This document shows, piece after piece, positions 16,186-25,636 of a stretch of DNA of 64,000 bases. The number at the start of each line of letters is the position of its first letter. Positions within the stretch are counted from its first letter, which is position 1. The translations under genes were made by a program, and so were the position numbers. The DNA is from an uncultured Candidatus Melainabacteria bacterium (lineage in GTDB: Bacteria; Cyanobacteriota; Vampirovibrionia; Gastranaerophilales; Gastranaerophilaceae). Location of the stretch: assembly GCA_947364235.1 (NCBI GenBank), contig CANARY010000005.1, positions 1-64,000 on the forward strand, written 5' to 3'. Below the pieces are notes generated by a model. It saw only the letters and a program-made list of their open reading frames with translations, searched no databases and was not told the origin of the DNA.

Positions 16186-17268
16186 ATGGGAAATGAGGCA
16201 GCAGAAAAAACCGAAGAAGCGACCACCCGACGACGGACGAAAGAACGTGAACGCGGGAATGTGTCAAAGAGCAGGGATTTAGATTCTGCTCTGGTTATGG
16301 TTGCAAGTATTGCATTACTGGGTGTTCTCGGTTCCGGCATGATGAATACCATGCAAGGTATGATGAAAGAGACTTTCTCTAATCTAAGTTATGCAAACAT
16401 GGATGTAACAAATGTGATGGGCGTTCTGCTGCCTTATTTTAAATATCTTGGTATGATTGTTCTTCCATTTTTTGTTTTGCTCGCGATTTCAGCGGTATTT
16501 ATTATAAGGTTTGATGTAGGACATGTCTTTGCTCTGGAGAAAGCAAAGTTTAATCTTGAAAACATTTCTCCAAAGCGTATGCTTCAGAATGCAAAACGAA
16601 TTTTTAATCCATTTGAACCGCGCTCTCTTGTTGAGTTTGCAAAATCAATTCTGAAAATTGTTGTTGTAGGTGCTTGCGGTTATTCAGCAATAAACAGCAG
16701 AAAAGGCGATTTACTCGGGCTTGTCGGACTTGATATTCCTATTGCGATAAATATTATTTTGTCGATTCTAATAAATATGATTATAAACATGTGCCTTGCT
16801 ATGCTTATTCTTGGATATCTGGATAAAAAATATCAGAATTATGAGTATGAAAAATCTATTAAGATGACAAAGCAAGAAGTTAAAGACGAACATAAAGATA
16901 CAGAAGGTGATCCTAAGATTAAAGCTAAGATAAAATCTATTCAGATGCAGATGGCACGCCAGCGTATGATGTCTTCTGTACCTGATGCTGATGTTGTTGT
17001 AACAAACCCGACGCATTATGCTGTTGCAATTAAATATGACAAGACTAAAGCTCCAGCTCCGATGGTTGTGGCAAAAGGAGTGGATTATCTTGCATTCCAA
17101 ATAAGAGAAATAGCAAAAGAAAACAATGTTCCTATTGTAGAAAATAGACCGGTAGCACGTTCGCTTTATAATACTGTGCCTATAGAGGGAATAATACCTT
17201 CAGATATGTATGTAGCAGTGGCTGAAATCCTTGCTTATGTCTTTAAACAGAAAAATGGTTTAGATTAA
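16186..17268 (+). CDS. flhB: Flagellar export switch protein FlhB
   Basis: This 360-residue protein has four membrane helices and a cytoplasmic domain with the autocleavage motif NPTH at residues 274-277, then YAVAIKYD. FlhB switches export from rod/hook to filament substrates. The N-terminus (EKTEEATTRRRTKERERGNVSKSRDL) is the usual charged FlhB start. No Shine-Dalgarno precedes the ATG; a TATAAT ends 6 bases upstream. It is separated from fliR by the divergent DUF2142 gene and followed after about 100 bases by flhA. Confidence 0.96.
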   Translation: MGNEAAEKTEEATTRRRTKERERGNVSKSRDLDSALVMVASIALLGVLGSGMMNTMQGMMKETFSNLSYANMDVTNVMGVLLPYFKYLGMIVLPFFVLLAISAVFIIRFDVGHVFALEKAKFNLENISPKRMLQNAKRIFNPFEPRSLVEFAKSILKIVVVGACGYSAINSRKGDLLGLVGLDIPIAINIILSILINMIINMCLAMLILGYLDKKYQNYEYEKSIKMTKQEVKDEHKDTEGDPKIKAKIKSIQMQMARQRMMSSVPDADVVVTNPTHYAVAIKYDKTKAPAPMVVAKGVDYLAFQIREIAKENNVPIVENRPVARSLYNTVPIEGIIPSDMYVAVAEILAYVFKQKNGLD

Positions 17269-17300
17269 ACTGCTGCGGGATAGTTCTCTTTCTTATTTAC

Positions 17301-17371
17301 TCTCCTCCCTTAATAAATCTTAAATTTATTGCTTGTTATTGCTGCTGATGATAGAATATTATTGGAGGAGA
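17301..17371 (+). promoter_or_regulatory. Possible Shine-Dalgarno-sequestering hairpin in the flhA leader
   Basis: TCTCCTCC at 17301-17308 is a perfect complement of GGAGGAGA at 17364-17371, which is the flhA ribosome-binding site. Between them AATAAAT (312-318) and ATTTATT (324-330) form an inner hairpin. If folded, the flhA ribosome site would be masked. Confidence 0.4.
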
Positions 17372-19492
17372 ATGCCTTATTATCAGGCTGGAGAAAAAGT
17401 GGAATTCGGTAAATTATCAAAAGTATTAGGCAATAATGATATCGTCCTTGCTATAGGCTTGGTCGTGATTGTCTGCATGATGGTAATTCCTCTGCCGGCT
17501 CCTATGCTGGATTTGCTTTTAACTGTTAATATTTCGTTAGCAGTTGTTATTCTTCTTGTCTGCCTTTATACACAAGAGCCGCTTGATTATTCATCATTTC
17601 CTACGGTTTTGCTTATAGCAACACTTTTTAGGCTTGGCTTAAATGTAAGCTCTACGCGTTTGATTCTTTTAAATGGTGAAGCAGGTAACGTAATTACTTC
17701 GTTCGGAGAATTTGTTGTCGGCGGAAACTATGTTGTCGGTGCTGTTATATTTTGTATTCTGGTTTTGATTAACTTTATGGTTATTACAGGCGGTGCAACG
17801 CGTGTTGCTGAAGTTTCTGCAAGGTTTACATTAGATAAAATGCCAGGTAAACAATTGAGTATTGATGCAGATTTAAACTCGGGGTTGATTAATGAAGAAC
17901 AAGCGAAAGAAAGACGCCGTAAGCTGGAAAGAGAAACAGATTTCTACGGTACAATGGATGGTGCTTCTAAGTTTGTTAAAGGTGATGCAACAGCAGGTAT
18001 TGTTATCACTGTTATAAATATTGTCGGCGGTTTGATTATCGGAGTTATTCAGCTTCACATGAATGTGCAGACCGCGCTTTCTACTTATACAATTTTAACT
18101 GTAGGCGACGGCCTTGTATCACAGGTTCCGGCTCTTTTAATATCAACCGCAACAGGTTTGATTGTATCGAGAGCGACGGGTAAGGACGAATCTTTATCTT
18201 CTGATATCAAAAATGAAATGTTTTCTGATCCTCGTGTATTAGGGGTTGTAGCCGGGCTTCTCGGTTTTATGGGTATTGTTCCCGGCATGCCTACTCTTCC
18301 ATTCTTGACAATAGCAATGGTTGCAGGAGGAATGGCTTATTTTAGGTCAAAAGCTAAAAAGGAAATTATCCAAACTCAAGAAGCTCAGATTGCAGAACAA
18401 GCTCAGCAAGAAAAGCTCGGCAAAAAAGAAAAACGCGCTAAAGCAACGAGAGAAAGTGTTATGGAGCTGCTTAATGTTGATACAATCGAAATAGAAGTAG
18501 GCTACAGGCTTGTTCAGCTTTTGAATGTTGAAATGGGTGGTGATTTGCTGGAACGTATTGCACAAATTAGACGCCAAACAGCTCTGGATTTAGGCATTGT
18601 ATTGCCTTCAATAAGGGTAAGAGATAATTTACAACTTTCTCCTAATTCATATCAGATAAAGCTTAAGGGGGTTGCGTTAGAATCTGGTGAAGTTTATCCT
18701 GAAAGGTTTCTTGCTATGTGTGCAGGTGATCCTGTAGGAAATCTGGCTATTAATGGTATTCATGCAATAGAACCTGCTTTTGGTCTGCCTGCTTTATGGA
18801 TTGAAGCGAAAGACAAAGACATGGCTGAAATGTCAGGATACACTGTTGTTTCTGCTTCAGCTGTTATTTCTACGCATATTACTGAAGTTATTAAAAAGTG
18901 TGCTTCTGAAATTATTTCAAGGTTTGATGTACAGCAGCTTCTTGATAATCTAAAAAAAGAGGTTTCAGAAGATTATGTCGCTGATATGATGCGCGATATT
19001 ACAGTAGGTGACGTTCAAATAGTTATGCAAAATCTGCTGAAAGAAGGAGTTGCTGTCAGGGATTTAAAAACAATTCTTGAGACAATTAGTCTGCAGGCTA
19101 AGATTAATAAAAGTCCAAGTTTTCTGACTGAGCATGTAAGGCAGGCGCTTTCCAGAAATATATGCAAGCAAAATCTTGCAGATACAGGAGAATTGTATGT
19201 AATTACACTTGCTCCTGATGTTGAAAATACGATTGCCAGAGGTGCAAGTCCTGATGGTCAGAGTGTAACGCTTGATCCAAGTTTTACTAAAAATATGTTT
19301 GATAAGATGAATTTAGAGTTAGAGAAAGCTATTACAGCAACTGGCAACCAGCCTGTGATACTTTGTTCTTCTCCAATCAGGCTTTTGTTTAGAAAGCTTG
19401 TTGAAAGAACATATCCGCAAATTGCGATTATGTCATATAATGAAATAAGCCCGAATGTTAAAGTAAAATCTGTTGGTATTGTCAGGGCATGA
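17372..19492 (+). CDS. flhA: Flagellar export gate protein FlhA
   Basis: From the ATG at 17372 the protein is 706 residues. The strong GGAGGAG site just before it favours this start over an in-frame ATG at 17333. The N-terminal half has eight membrane helices and the FHIPEP-type signature (LDYSSFPTVLLIATLFRLGLN, then KMPGKQLSIDADLNSG). The C-terminal half is the cytosolic ring domain that docks chaperone-substrate complexes. FlhA couples proton flow to export. Downstream are a PilZ protein and a small membrane protein. Confidence 0.96.
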   Translation: MPYYQAGEKVEFGKLSKVLGNNDIVLAIGLVVIVCMMVIPLPAPMLDLLLTVNISLAVVILLVCLYTQEPLDYSSFPTVLLIATLFRLGLNVSSTRLILLNGEAGNVITSFGEFVVGGNYVVGAVIFCILVLINFMVITGGATRVAEVSARFTLDKMPGKQLSIDADLNSGLINEEQAKERRRKLERETDFYGTMDGASKFVKGDATAGIVITVINIVGGLIIGVIQLHMNVQTALSTYTILTVGDGLVSQVPALLISTATGLIVSRATGKDESLSSDIKNEMFSDPRVLGVVAGLLGFMGIVPGMPTLPFLTIAMVAGGMAYFRSKAKKEIIQTQEAQIAEQAQQEKLGKKEKRAKATRESVMELLNVDTIEIEVGYRLVQLLNVEMGGDLLERIAQIRRQTALDLGIVLPSIRVRDNLQLSPNSYQIKLKGVALESGEVYPERFLAMCAGDPVGNLAINGIHAIEPAFGLPALWIEAKDKDMAEMSGYTVVSASAVISTHITEVIKKCASEIISRFDVQQLLDNLKKEVSEDYVADMMRDITVGDVQIVMQNLLKEGVAVRDLKTILETISLQAKINKSPSFLTEHVRQALSRNICKQNLADTGELYVITLAPDVENTIARGASPDGQSVTLDPSFTKNMFDKMNLELEKAITATGNQPVILCSSPIRLLFRKLVERTYPQIAIMSYNEISPNVKVKSVGIVRA

Positions 19493-19517
19493 TGAAACTT
19501 ATTAAGAAAGGACAAAT

Positions 19518-20117
19518 ATGAGAGAACTGATAAAAAATAATCAATTGGTAACAATTGTTCCGCAAGATTTTAAAAAAACTAATAAAGGACGCGTTCTTGA
19601 GGTTTCTCCAGAAGGTTTTAGAATGGAGCTGAAGTATGTTCCTGAAGGTTTGGTTGTAAATCATATTTGTGATTTTTATTCTTTTACAGATAATGGGTAT
19701 TTGTATTTTGAATCTTATATCCAAAATCTTGAAAATAATGTTATAACAATAGCAAACCCCGTAAAACACCGTTTCTTGCAGAGACGTAAATTTACACGTG
19801 TTAAATTCTTAGAAGACTTGGTTTTAACTTGCGGAGAAGTTTCTCATAAAATTAGAACATTGGATTTATCAGCAGGGGGTATGAAGGTCAGAACTTCTGA
19901 AAATATTGATATTGAAAAGGATTACAGTGTTTCAATTAAACTTAGTGATGAACAGGTTGTTAATTGTAAGTATCAGCTGATTAGGGTTGAAAAAAGCGAT
20001 GGCGGGCTTTATACAATATCTGGCAGATTTTCACAGTTAAGCAATATTGATAAAATGACGCTTGTACAATTCTGTATGAAAAAAGATATGGAAAATCTTA
20101 ATAAAAGAGGCGAATAA
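19518..20117 (+). CDS. PilZ-domain cyclic-di-GMP receptor, YcgR/flagellar-brake-like
   Basis: This 199-residue protein has an N-terminal beta domain (about 1-85) and a PilZ domain. Both c-di-GMP motifs are present: RxxxR at Arg90-Arg94 (QRRKFTR) and DxSxxG at Asp116-Gly121 (DLSAGG). This two-domain layout is that of YcgR-type proteins, which bind c-di-GMP and slow flagellar motors. Location 25 bases after flhA, with AAAGGA as ribosome site, supports a role in motility control. Confidence 0.85.
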   Translation: MRELIKNNQLVTIVPQDFKKTNKGRVLEVSPEGFRMELKYVPEGLVVNHICDFYSFTDNGYLYFESYIQNLENNVITIANPVKHRFLQRRKFTRVKFLEDLVLTCGEVSHKIRTLDLSAGGMKVRTSENIDIEKDYSVSIKLSDEQVVNCKYQLIRVEKSDGGLYTISGRFSQLSNIDKMTLVQFCMKKDMENLNKRGE

Positions 20118-20126
20118 TAGAGTATT

Positions 20127-20471
20127 ATGGGGTATGCAGAAAACATAAGACTATTTTTTATTGTAATGACATTGATAATAATAGGTACGGTAAGTATTGT
20201 AAGAATCGGTGCCATTGATTTACATGCGATAATAACGACTGCGTCTTTGTTAATTCCTGCAATTATTGTTATGGGTTATCTAGGACAAAGGATTGGTGAA
20301 ATTGTTGATAATCCAAAAAACAGAGCAGATGCTGATTATAAGATTGCTGTATTGAACGCTTTGAAGAAAATGGATAAATCTATAACTCTTCAGGAACTAA
20401 ACGAAAAATTAACAAAACAGGTAGCTGAACCTGATTTGCCGGAAGCTCCAGAAGATGATATTGATGTGTAG
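20127..20471 (+). CDS. Small two-helix membrane protein of unknown function
   Basis: This 114-residue protein has two membrane helices (about residues 8-25 and 32-50) and an acidic cytoplasmic tail ending DLPEAPEDDIDV. It starts 9 bases after the PilZ gene and is the last member of the flagellar run. I do not recognise the family. The position suggests motility or a local envelope role. Confidence 0.65.
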   Translation: MGYAENIRLFFIVMTLIIIGTVSIVRIGAIDLHAIITTASLLIPAIIVMGYLGQRIGEIVDNPKNRADADYKIAVLNALKKMDKSITLQELNEKLTKQVAEPDLPEAPEDDIDV

Positions 20472-20523
20472 TTTTATGTTTATGATAAAATAAAGCTTGT
20501 ACCAGTTTGAGGAGTAAGAATAG

Positions 20524-23001
20524 ATGAAAGAAGCTTATTTTCCACAGGAAATAGAAAAAAGATGGCAGGAGGCTTGGGAAAAGAATAATGTTTTCCATAC
20601 TCCTGATAATAGTGATAAACCTAAATATTTTGCTTTATCAATGTTTCCATACCCTTCAGGCAAGCTGCATATGGGGCATGTAAGAAACTATACGATTACT
20701 GATGTTATTGCAAGATTTAAGAAAATGCAGGGGTACAATGTGCTTCATCCGATGGGGTGGGATAGTTTTGGGCTTCCTGCTGAAAATGCTGCTATGAAAC
20801 ACGGTGCAAATCCTGCGAAATGGACTGATGAAAATATTGCATATATGACAAAACAGCTCAAGATGCTTGGTTTGTCTTATGATTGGCAAAGAGAAGTTAC
20901 TACTTGCAAACCTGATTATTATAAATGGACTCAATGGCTGTTTATTCAGCTTTATAAAAAAGGGTTAGCTTATAAGAAGGAAGCTGCTGTAAACTGGTGT
21001 GAAACTTGCGGTACAGTGCTTGCTAATGAGCAGGTTATTGATGGTAAATGCTGGAGATGTGATAACGTTGTTGAGAAAAAATATCTTTCTCAGTGGTTCT
21101 TTAAAATTACGGATTACGCAGAAAGACTTCTAGAGGATTTAGATAAACTAGACGGCTGGGGTGATAATGTTAAAACAATGCAGGCTAACTGGATTGGAAA
21201 ATCTCAAGGTGCAATCTTTAGATTTAAAGTTAAAGAAATAGAAGGACTTGAAGTTCCTGTTTACACAACAAGACCTGATACTGTTCATGGTATTACTTAC
21301 CTTGTTGTTGCTCCTGAGTACAAAGATATTGAAAAACTTACAACTCCTGAAAATAAAGATGCTGTTGAAGCTTACAGAGCAAATGCGCGCAAAATGACAG
21401 AGATTGAAAGACTTTCAACTGACAGAGTTAAAACCGGCGTGCCTCTAGGAACTCATTGTATAAATCCATTTACAGGCGAAGAATTTCCGCTTTGGACTGC
21501 AGATTATGCACTTGTTGAGTATGGTACAGGTGCAGTAATGGCTGTTCCTGCACATGATACACGAGATTATGATTTTGCTAAAAAGTATAATCTTCCGCTT
21601 AAAGTTGTTATTCAGAACTTGGAAAATCCTTCTGACTGCAAAGAAGCGGCTTATACTGAAGAAGGGGTTCTTGTTAACTCAAACGAATTTAACGGAATGA
21701 AAAATACCGAAGCTAAAAAAGCGATTACTCAAAAGGCTGTGGACAATGGATTTGGTGAGTTTAAAACTCAGTACAGATTAAGAGATTGGTTGATTTCGCG
21801 TCAAAGGTATTGGGGAGCTCCTATTCCTATGGTTTATTGTGATAAATGCGGAATAGTTCCTGAGAAGGAAGAAAACCTTCCTGTTATGCTTCCTGAAGAT
21901 GTGGATTTTTCTGTTGCAGGAAAATCTCCGATTACTACTTCTAAGACTTTTGCTGAAACAACCTGTCCTATTTGCGGCGGTAAGGCAAGAAGAGAGCTTG
22001 ATACTATGGATACGTTTGTATGTTCAAGCTGGTATTACTTAAGATATTCGGATGCTAAAAATGCTGAAATGCCGTTTGCAAAGGAACTTGTAGATAAATG
22101 GCTTCCGGTTGACCAGTATGTCGGCGGTATTGAACACGCTATTCTTCACCTTTTGTATTCAAGATTCTTTACAAAAGCTCTTAAAGATTTAGGCTTGTTA
22201 AGTTTTGATGAACCGTTTAAAAATCTTTTAACTCAGGGTATGGTTTTGAAAGACGGCTCTAAAATGTCTAAATCTAAAGGAAATACGGTTGATCCGGATG
22301 AAATATTCGAAAACTTTGGAGCAGATACTGCAAGATTATTTATTCTTTCAGATTCACCTCCGGCAAGAGATTTTGACTGGTCTGATGCGGGTGTGGAAGG
22401 ATGTTATAAATTCTTGAACCGTGTTTGGAGACTGGTTAGTGAAAATCAGCAGCATATTTCTAAAGATTATAAACTGTCATTCCCGCTTACACGCGAAAAT
22501 GATGATTTAGTAAGGACAGTTCATATTGCAATGAAGGGTATTACTAATGATATTTCAAATGATTTTCAGTTTAATACAGTAATTTCTAAATACAGAGAGT
22601 TAACTAATTCAATATACGAATGGCGCAATAAGCGTAATGAGTTTTCAGAAGAAGACAAAAATGTATTTAGTTTTGCTGTAGTATCTTTGGTTAAATTGAT
22701 GGCTCCTGTTACTGTTCACATGTCAGAAGAAATATGGAATGATTTAGGTTTTGAAGGTTCTATTCATGATGATAAATGGTGTGAATGGGATGAGAATCTT
22801 GCTAAGGCAAGTAAAATCACTCTTGTTGTTCAGGTGAACGGTAAGGTCAAGGATAAAATTGAAGCTGATGAGGGGCTTGGTGATGACGATTTGAAAGCTC
22901 TTGCTCTTTCAAGTGATAAGATTAAAGAGCTGACTAGTGGTAAACAAATTGTAAAAGTCATAGTCGTTCCAAAGAAACTTGTTAATATTGTAGTTAAATA
23001 A
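20524..23001 (+). CDS. leuS: Leucyl-tRNA synthetase
   Basis: This 825-residue class I synthetase charges tRNA-Leu. The HIGH motif appears as HMGH at residues 49-52 and KMSKS at residues 580-584. The CP1 editing domain (TTRPDTVHGITYLVVAPE, then MAVPAHDTRDYDFA) and two zinc-knuckle regions (CETCG...CWRC and CDKCG...CPICGG) are intact. The C-terminal anticodon region ends normally. A GAGGAG site precedes the ATG and a strong terminator follows the stop. Confidence 0.97.
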   Translation: MKEAYFPQEIEKRWQEAWEKNNVFHTPDNSDKPKYFALSMFPYPSGKLHMGHVRNYTITDVIARFKKMQGYNVLHPMGWDSFGLPAENAAMKHGANPAKWTDENIAYMTKQLKMLGLSYDWQREVTTCKPDYYKWTQWLFIQLYKKGLAYKKEAAVNWCETCGTVLANEQVIDGKCWRCDNVVEKKYLSQWFFKITDYAERLLEDLDKLDGWGDNVKTMQANWIGKSQGAIFRFKVKEIEGLEVPVYTTRPDTVHGITYLVVAPEYKDIEKLTTPENKDAVEAYRANARKMTEIERLSTDRVKTGVPLGTHCINPFTGEEFPLWTADYALVEYGTGAVMAVPAHDTRDYDFAKKYNLPLKVVIQNLENPSDCKEAAYTEEGVLVNSNEFNGMKNTEAKKAITQKAVDNGFGEFKTQYRLRDWLISRQRYWGAPIPMVYCDKCGIVPEKEENLPVMLPEDVDFSVAGKSPITTSKTFAETTCPICGGKARRELDTMDTFVCSSWYYLRYSDAKNAEMPFAKELVDKWLPVDQYVGGIEHAILHLLYSRFFTKALKDLGLLSFDEPFKNLLTQGMVLKDGSKMSKSKGNTVDPDEIFENFGADTARLFILSDSPPARDFDWSDAGVEGCYKFLNRVWRLVSENQQHISKDYKLSFPLTRENDDLVRTVHIAMKGITNDISNDFQFNTVISKYRELTNSIYEWRNKRNEFSEEDKNVFSFAVVSLVKLMAPVTVHMSEEIWNDLGFEGSIHDDKWCEWDENLAKASKITLVVQVNGKVKDKIEADEGLGDDDLKALALSSDKIKELTSGKQIVKVIVVPKKLVNIVVK

Positions 23002-23028
23002 AAAAAGCGGGAATTTCCCGCTTTTTTA
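23001..23028 (+). terminator. Intrinsic terminator after leuS
   Basis: A GC-rich stem GCGGGA / TCCCGC (23007-23012 with 23016-23021) is flanked by an A run and a T run. It directly follows the leuS stop codon. Confidence 0.9.
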
Positions 23029-23060
23029 TTCTTTTTATTGTATACAAAATAATCTTTATA

Positions 23061-23205
23061 TGGTATGATTAAATCAGTAGTAGTATAAAAATTTTGAGGA
23101 TATATGCGATAGCAGAGATTATTAAAAACAATAATAATTGCCAGGCAGGTTATATGTGCCTGGGTGTCGTGTATATATAAAAAATAGAAAAGGAATAGGT
23201 GCTAA
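23061..23205 (+). promoter_or_regulatory. Extended -10 promoter and structured leader of rny
   Basis: TGGTATGAT at 23061-23069 is an extended -10 element; a weak TTGTAT lies 20 bases upstream. The predicted leader of about 130 bases contains a 7-bp hairpin, CCAGGCA (23141-23147) with TGCCTGG (23157-23163), and an AAAAGGAATAGG site before the ATG. No reading frame of note lies in the leader. Confidence 0.4.
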
Positions 23206-24726
23206 ATGAGTGCATGGTTGACCGTTGCGGCAGTTGCGTTGGTTATACTAGCGGCTGTTATTGTAGTACAGAGAGTTAAGTATAAAAACCTCATACTTCA
23301 GACAGAACAGTCAAAGAAAGATTTGCTTGAAAAAGAGGCTTTGCTACAGAAAGAAGCAATGATTAAAGCTAAAGAAGCGCTTCATAATGAACGTGAACAG
23401 CTTAATGAAGATGAAAGAGAGCGCAGAAGAGAATTTGCTGCGATTGAAAATAAACTTTCTAAAAGAGAAGATATTTTAGAAGATAAAATTCAACAGGTAA
23501 CTGATAAAGAAGTTGAGCTTGATAGAATGAAAGATCAGCTTATAGAAAAAGAAGATTTTCTTGCTGAAATTGTTCAAAAACAAACAGTTGAGCTTGAAAG
23601 AATAGCAGGAATGTCAGCAGAAGATGCAAAAAGGATGCTGCTTGAGCAGTTGAAAAATGATTTGGCTCAAGAGCAAATGCAGCTTATAAGAGATAACGAA
23701 GCTAAAATTAGAGAAAATGCTTTGGAAAAATCTAAAGAAATTCTTACAACAACAATGCAAAGATGCATGATGGAGCAGGTTGTGGAATCAACTGTTTCTG
23801 TTGTTTCTCTTCCAAATGATGAAATGAAAGGCCGTATTATCGGACGTGAAGGACGTAATATCAGAACGCTTGAAACTTTGACAGGTGTGGATTTAATTAT
23901 TGATGATACTCCGGAAGCAGTTGTTCTTTCAGCTTTTGATCCAGTAAGAAGAGAAATTGCTAAAATTGCTCTTGAAAAACTTATACAAGATGGTCGTATT
24001 CACCCGGTTAGGATTGAAGAAACAGTTGAAAAATCCCGAGAAGAAGTCGAAAAGAAAATTATGAAAGAGGGTGAAAACGCTGCTCTTGATATGGGTATAA
24101 TGGGGTTAAATAAAGAGCTGATTAAAAATCTTGGACGTTTATATTACAGAACAAGTTACGGACAGAATGTTTTGAAACATTCTTTAGAAGTTGGTCATAT
24201 TGCTGGAATGCTGGCTGCTGAGCTAGGGGCAAATGTTTATGTTGCTAAACGTGCAGGGCTGCTTCATGATATTGGTAAAGCTGTTGACCAGACGCAGGAA
24301 GGTACTCACATTCAGCTTGGGGTTGAGCTTGCTTCAAGGTATGGTGAAAAGCAAGAAGTTATTCATGCGATTGAAGCTCATCACGATGACGTTACTGCTA
24401 ATACTATTGAAGCTGTTCTTGTAAAACTAGCTGATGCAATTTCTGCTGGACGCCCTGGAGCAAGAAGAGATACTTTAGAAATTTATATTAAAAGACTTCA
24501 AAAAATTGAAGAAATTGTTAACAGCTATGAAGGTATTAAGCAGTCTTTTGCAGTACAAGCAGGTCGTGAGGTGCGTGTAATTGTTCAAGCTGAAATGTTT
24601 GATGATTTAGCTTCTCAAAAACTTGCAAGGGATATTGCAAAGAAAATTGAGGATGAGCTTGATTATCCGGGACAGATTAAAGTTACAGTTGTTAGAGAAT
24701 TTAGAACTACTGAAATTGCGAAGTAG
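23206..24726 (+). CDS. rny: Ribonuclease Y
   Basis: This 506-residue endoribonuclease has the full RNase Y layout: an N-terminal membrane helix (residues 3-22), a long charged coiled coil (about 25-190), a KH domain with [15 protein letters not shown], and an HD domain with LLHDIGKA near residues 352-360 and EAHHDD downstream. It starts mRNA decay at the membrane. A YmdB-type phosphodiesterase gene follows, the same neighbour as in Bacillus. Confidence 0.96.
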   Translation: MSAWLTVAAVALVILAAVIVVQRVKYKNLILQTEQSKKDLLEKEALLQKEAMIKAKEALHNEREQLNEDERERRREFAAIENKLSKREDILEDKIQQVTDKEVELDRMKDQLIEKEDFLAEIVQKQTVELERIAGMSAEDAKRMLLEQLKNDLAQEQMQLIRDNEAKIRENALEKSKEILTTTMQRCMMEQVVESTVSVVSLPNDEMKGRIIGREGRNIRTLETLTGVDLIIDDTPEAVVLSAFDPVRREIAKIALEKLIQDGRIHPVRIEETVEKSREEVEKKIMKEGENAALDMGIMGLNKELIKNLGRLYYRTSYGQNVLKHSLEVGHIAGMLAAELGANVYVAKRAGLLHDIGKAVDQTQEGTHIQLGVELASRYGEKQEVIHAIEAHHDDVTANTIEAVLVKLADAISAGRPGARRDTLEIYIKRLQKIEEIVNSYEGIKQSFAVQAGREVRVIVQAEMFDDLASQKLARDIAKKIEDELDYPGQIKVTVVREFRTTEIAK

Positions 24727-24742
24727 TAAGTGAGCAGGGGCA

Positions 24743-25594
24743 GTGGAGAAGCAGATTAAAATATTGTTTTTTGGAGATATTACCGGCAGACAAGGGCGTC
24801 TGGCGGTAAAGTCTTTCTTAAAATCTCAAGCTGGTGATGCAGATTTTGTTATTGCGAATATTGAGAATGCTTCTCACGGGTTCGGGCTTACTAAGAAGAA
24901 CTATGAGGATTTATCTAACTCTGGAATTGACTGTTTTACTTCAGGAAACCACATTTGGGATAAAAGAGATATTTTTGAGTATATTGACGAAGCTCAAAAA
25001 CTTGTACGTCCTATAAATTATCCTGCAGGGACAAAAGGTGCCGGCTCGCGTGTGTTTGATTTGAAGGGGCGTAAATTTGCGGTGATTAATGTTCTGGGGC
25101 GTGTATTTATGCCTCCTATTGATTCTCCTTGGGAAGTTGTTATTAATGAAATTGAACGGCTTAAGAGCGAAGGGGTTGAAAGTATTATAATAGATTTTCA
25201 TGCAGAAGCAACTGCAGAGAAGATTTGTTTTGCTAAGTATCTTGCTGCAAGGTACAATTCTGAGGAAAATGCTTTGATTAAAGCATTTTTTGGAACTCAT
25301 ACTCATGTGCAGACTGCGGACGAAAAAATTTATAAAGGAATGGCTTATATTACAGATGCTGGTTTTTGCGGTGCAGAAGAAAGTGTTATAGGGATGGAGT
25401 TTTCAACTTCTTTTAAACGGCTTTCTACAAGTATTCCTGAACGTTATGAAATAGCAGAAACTCCGCTTGCGCAAATAAATGGTGTTGAAGTCCTGATTGA
25501 TGGAAATTTGTCAACACAGATAAAAAGAATTAATTTAATAGTAGATAATAAAAAAAATGAAAGTGAGGATAACGTTGAAAATACTGGCGGATAA
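24743..25594 (+). CDS. YmdB-family metallophosphoesterase
   Basis: This 283-residue protein starts at GTG (24743). It shows the metallophosphoesterase motifs of the YmdB/TIGR00282 family: FFGDITGRQG near the start, ENASHGFGLT, GNHIWD, DFHAEATAEK and GTHTHVQTAD. YmdB hydrolyses 2',3'-cyclic nucleotides in Bacillus. It follows rny by 16 bases, and the rny-ymdB order is conserved in distant bacteria, which supports a shared role in RNA turnover. Confidence 0.92.
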   Translation: MEKQIKILFFGDITGRQGRLAVKSFLKSQAGDADFVIANIENASHGFGLTKKNYEDLSNSGIDCFTSGNHIWDKRDIFEYIDEAQKLVRPINYPAGTKGAGSRVFDLKGRKFAVINVLGRVFMPPIDSPWEVVINEIERLKSEGVESIIIDFHAEATAEKICFAKYLAARYNSEENALIKAFFGTHTHVQTADEKIYKGMAYITDAGFCGAEESVIGMEFSTSFKRLSTSIPERYEIAETPLAQINGVEVLIDGNLSTQIKRINLIVDNKKNESEDNVENTGG

Positions 25595-25636
25595 TAACGC
25601 GCTGTTGTTCTGCGAAGTCAGACTGCGAGGGCAATC

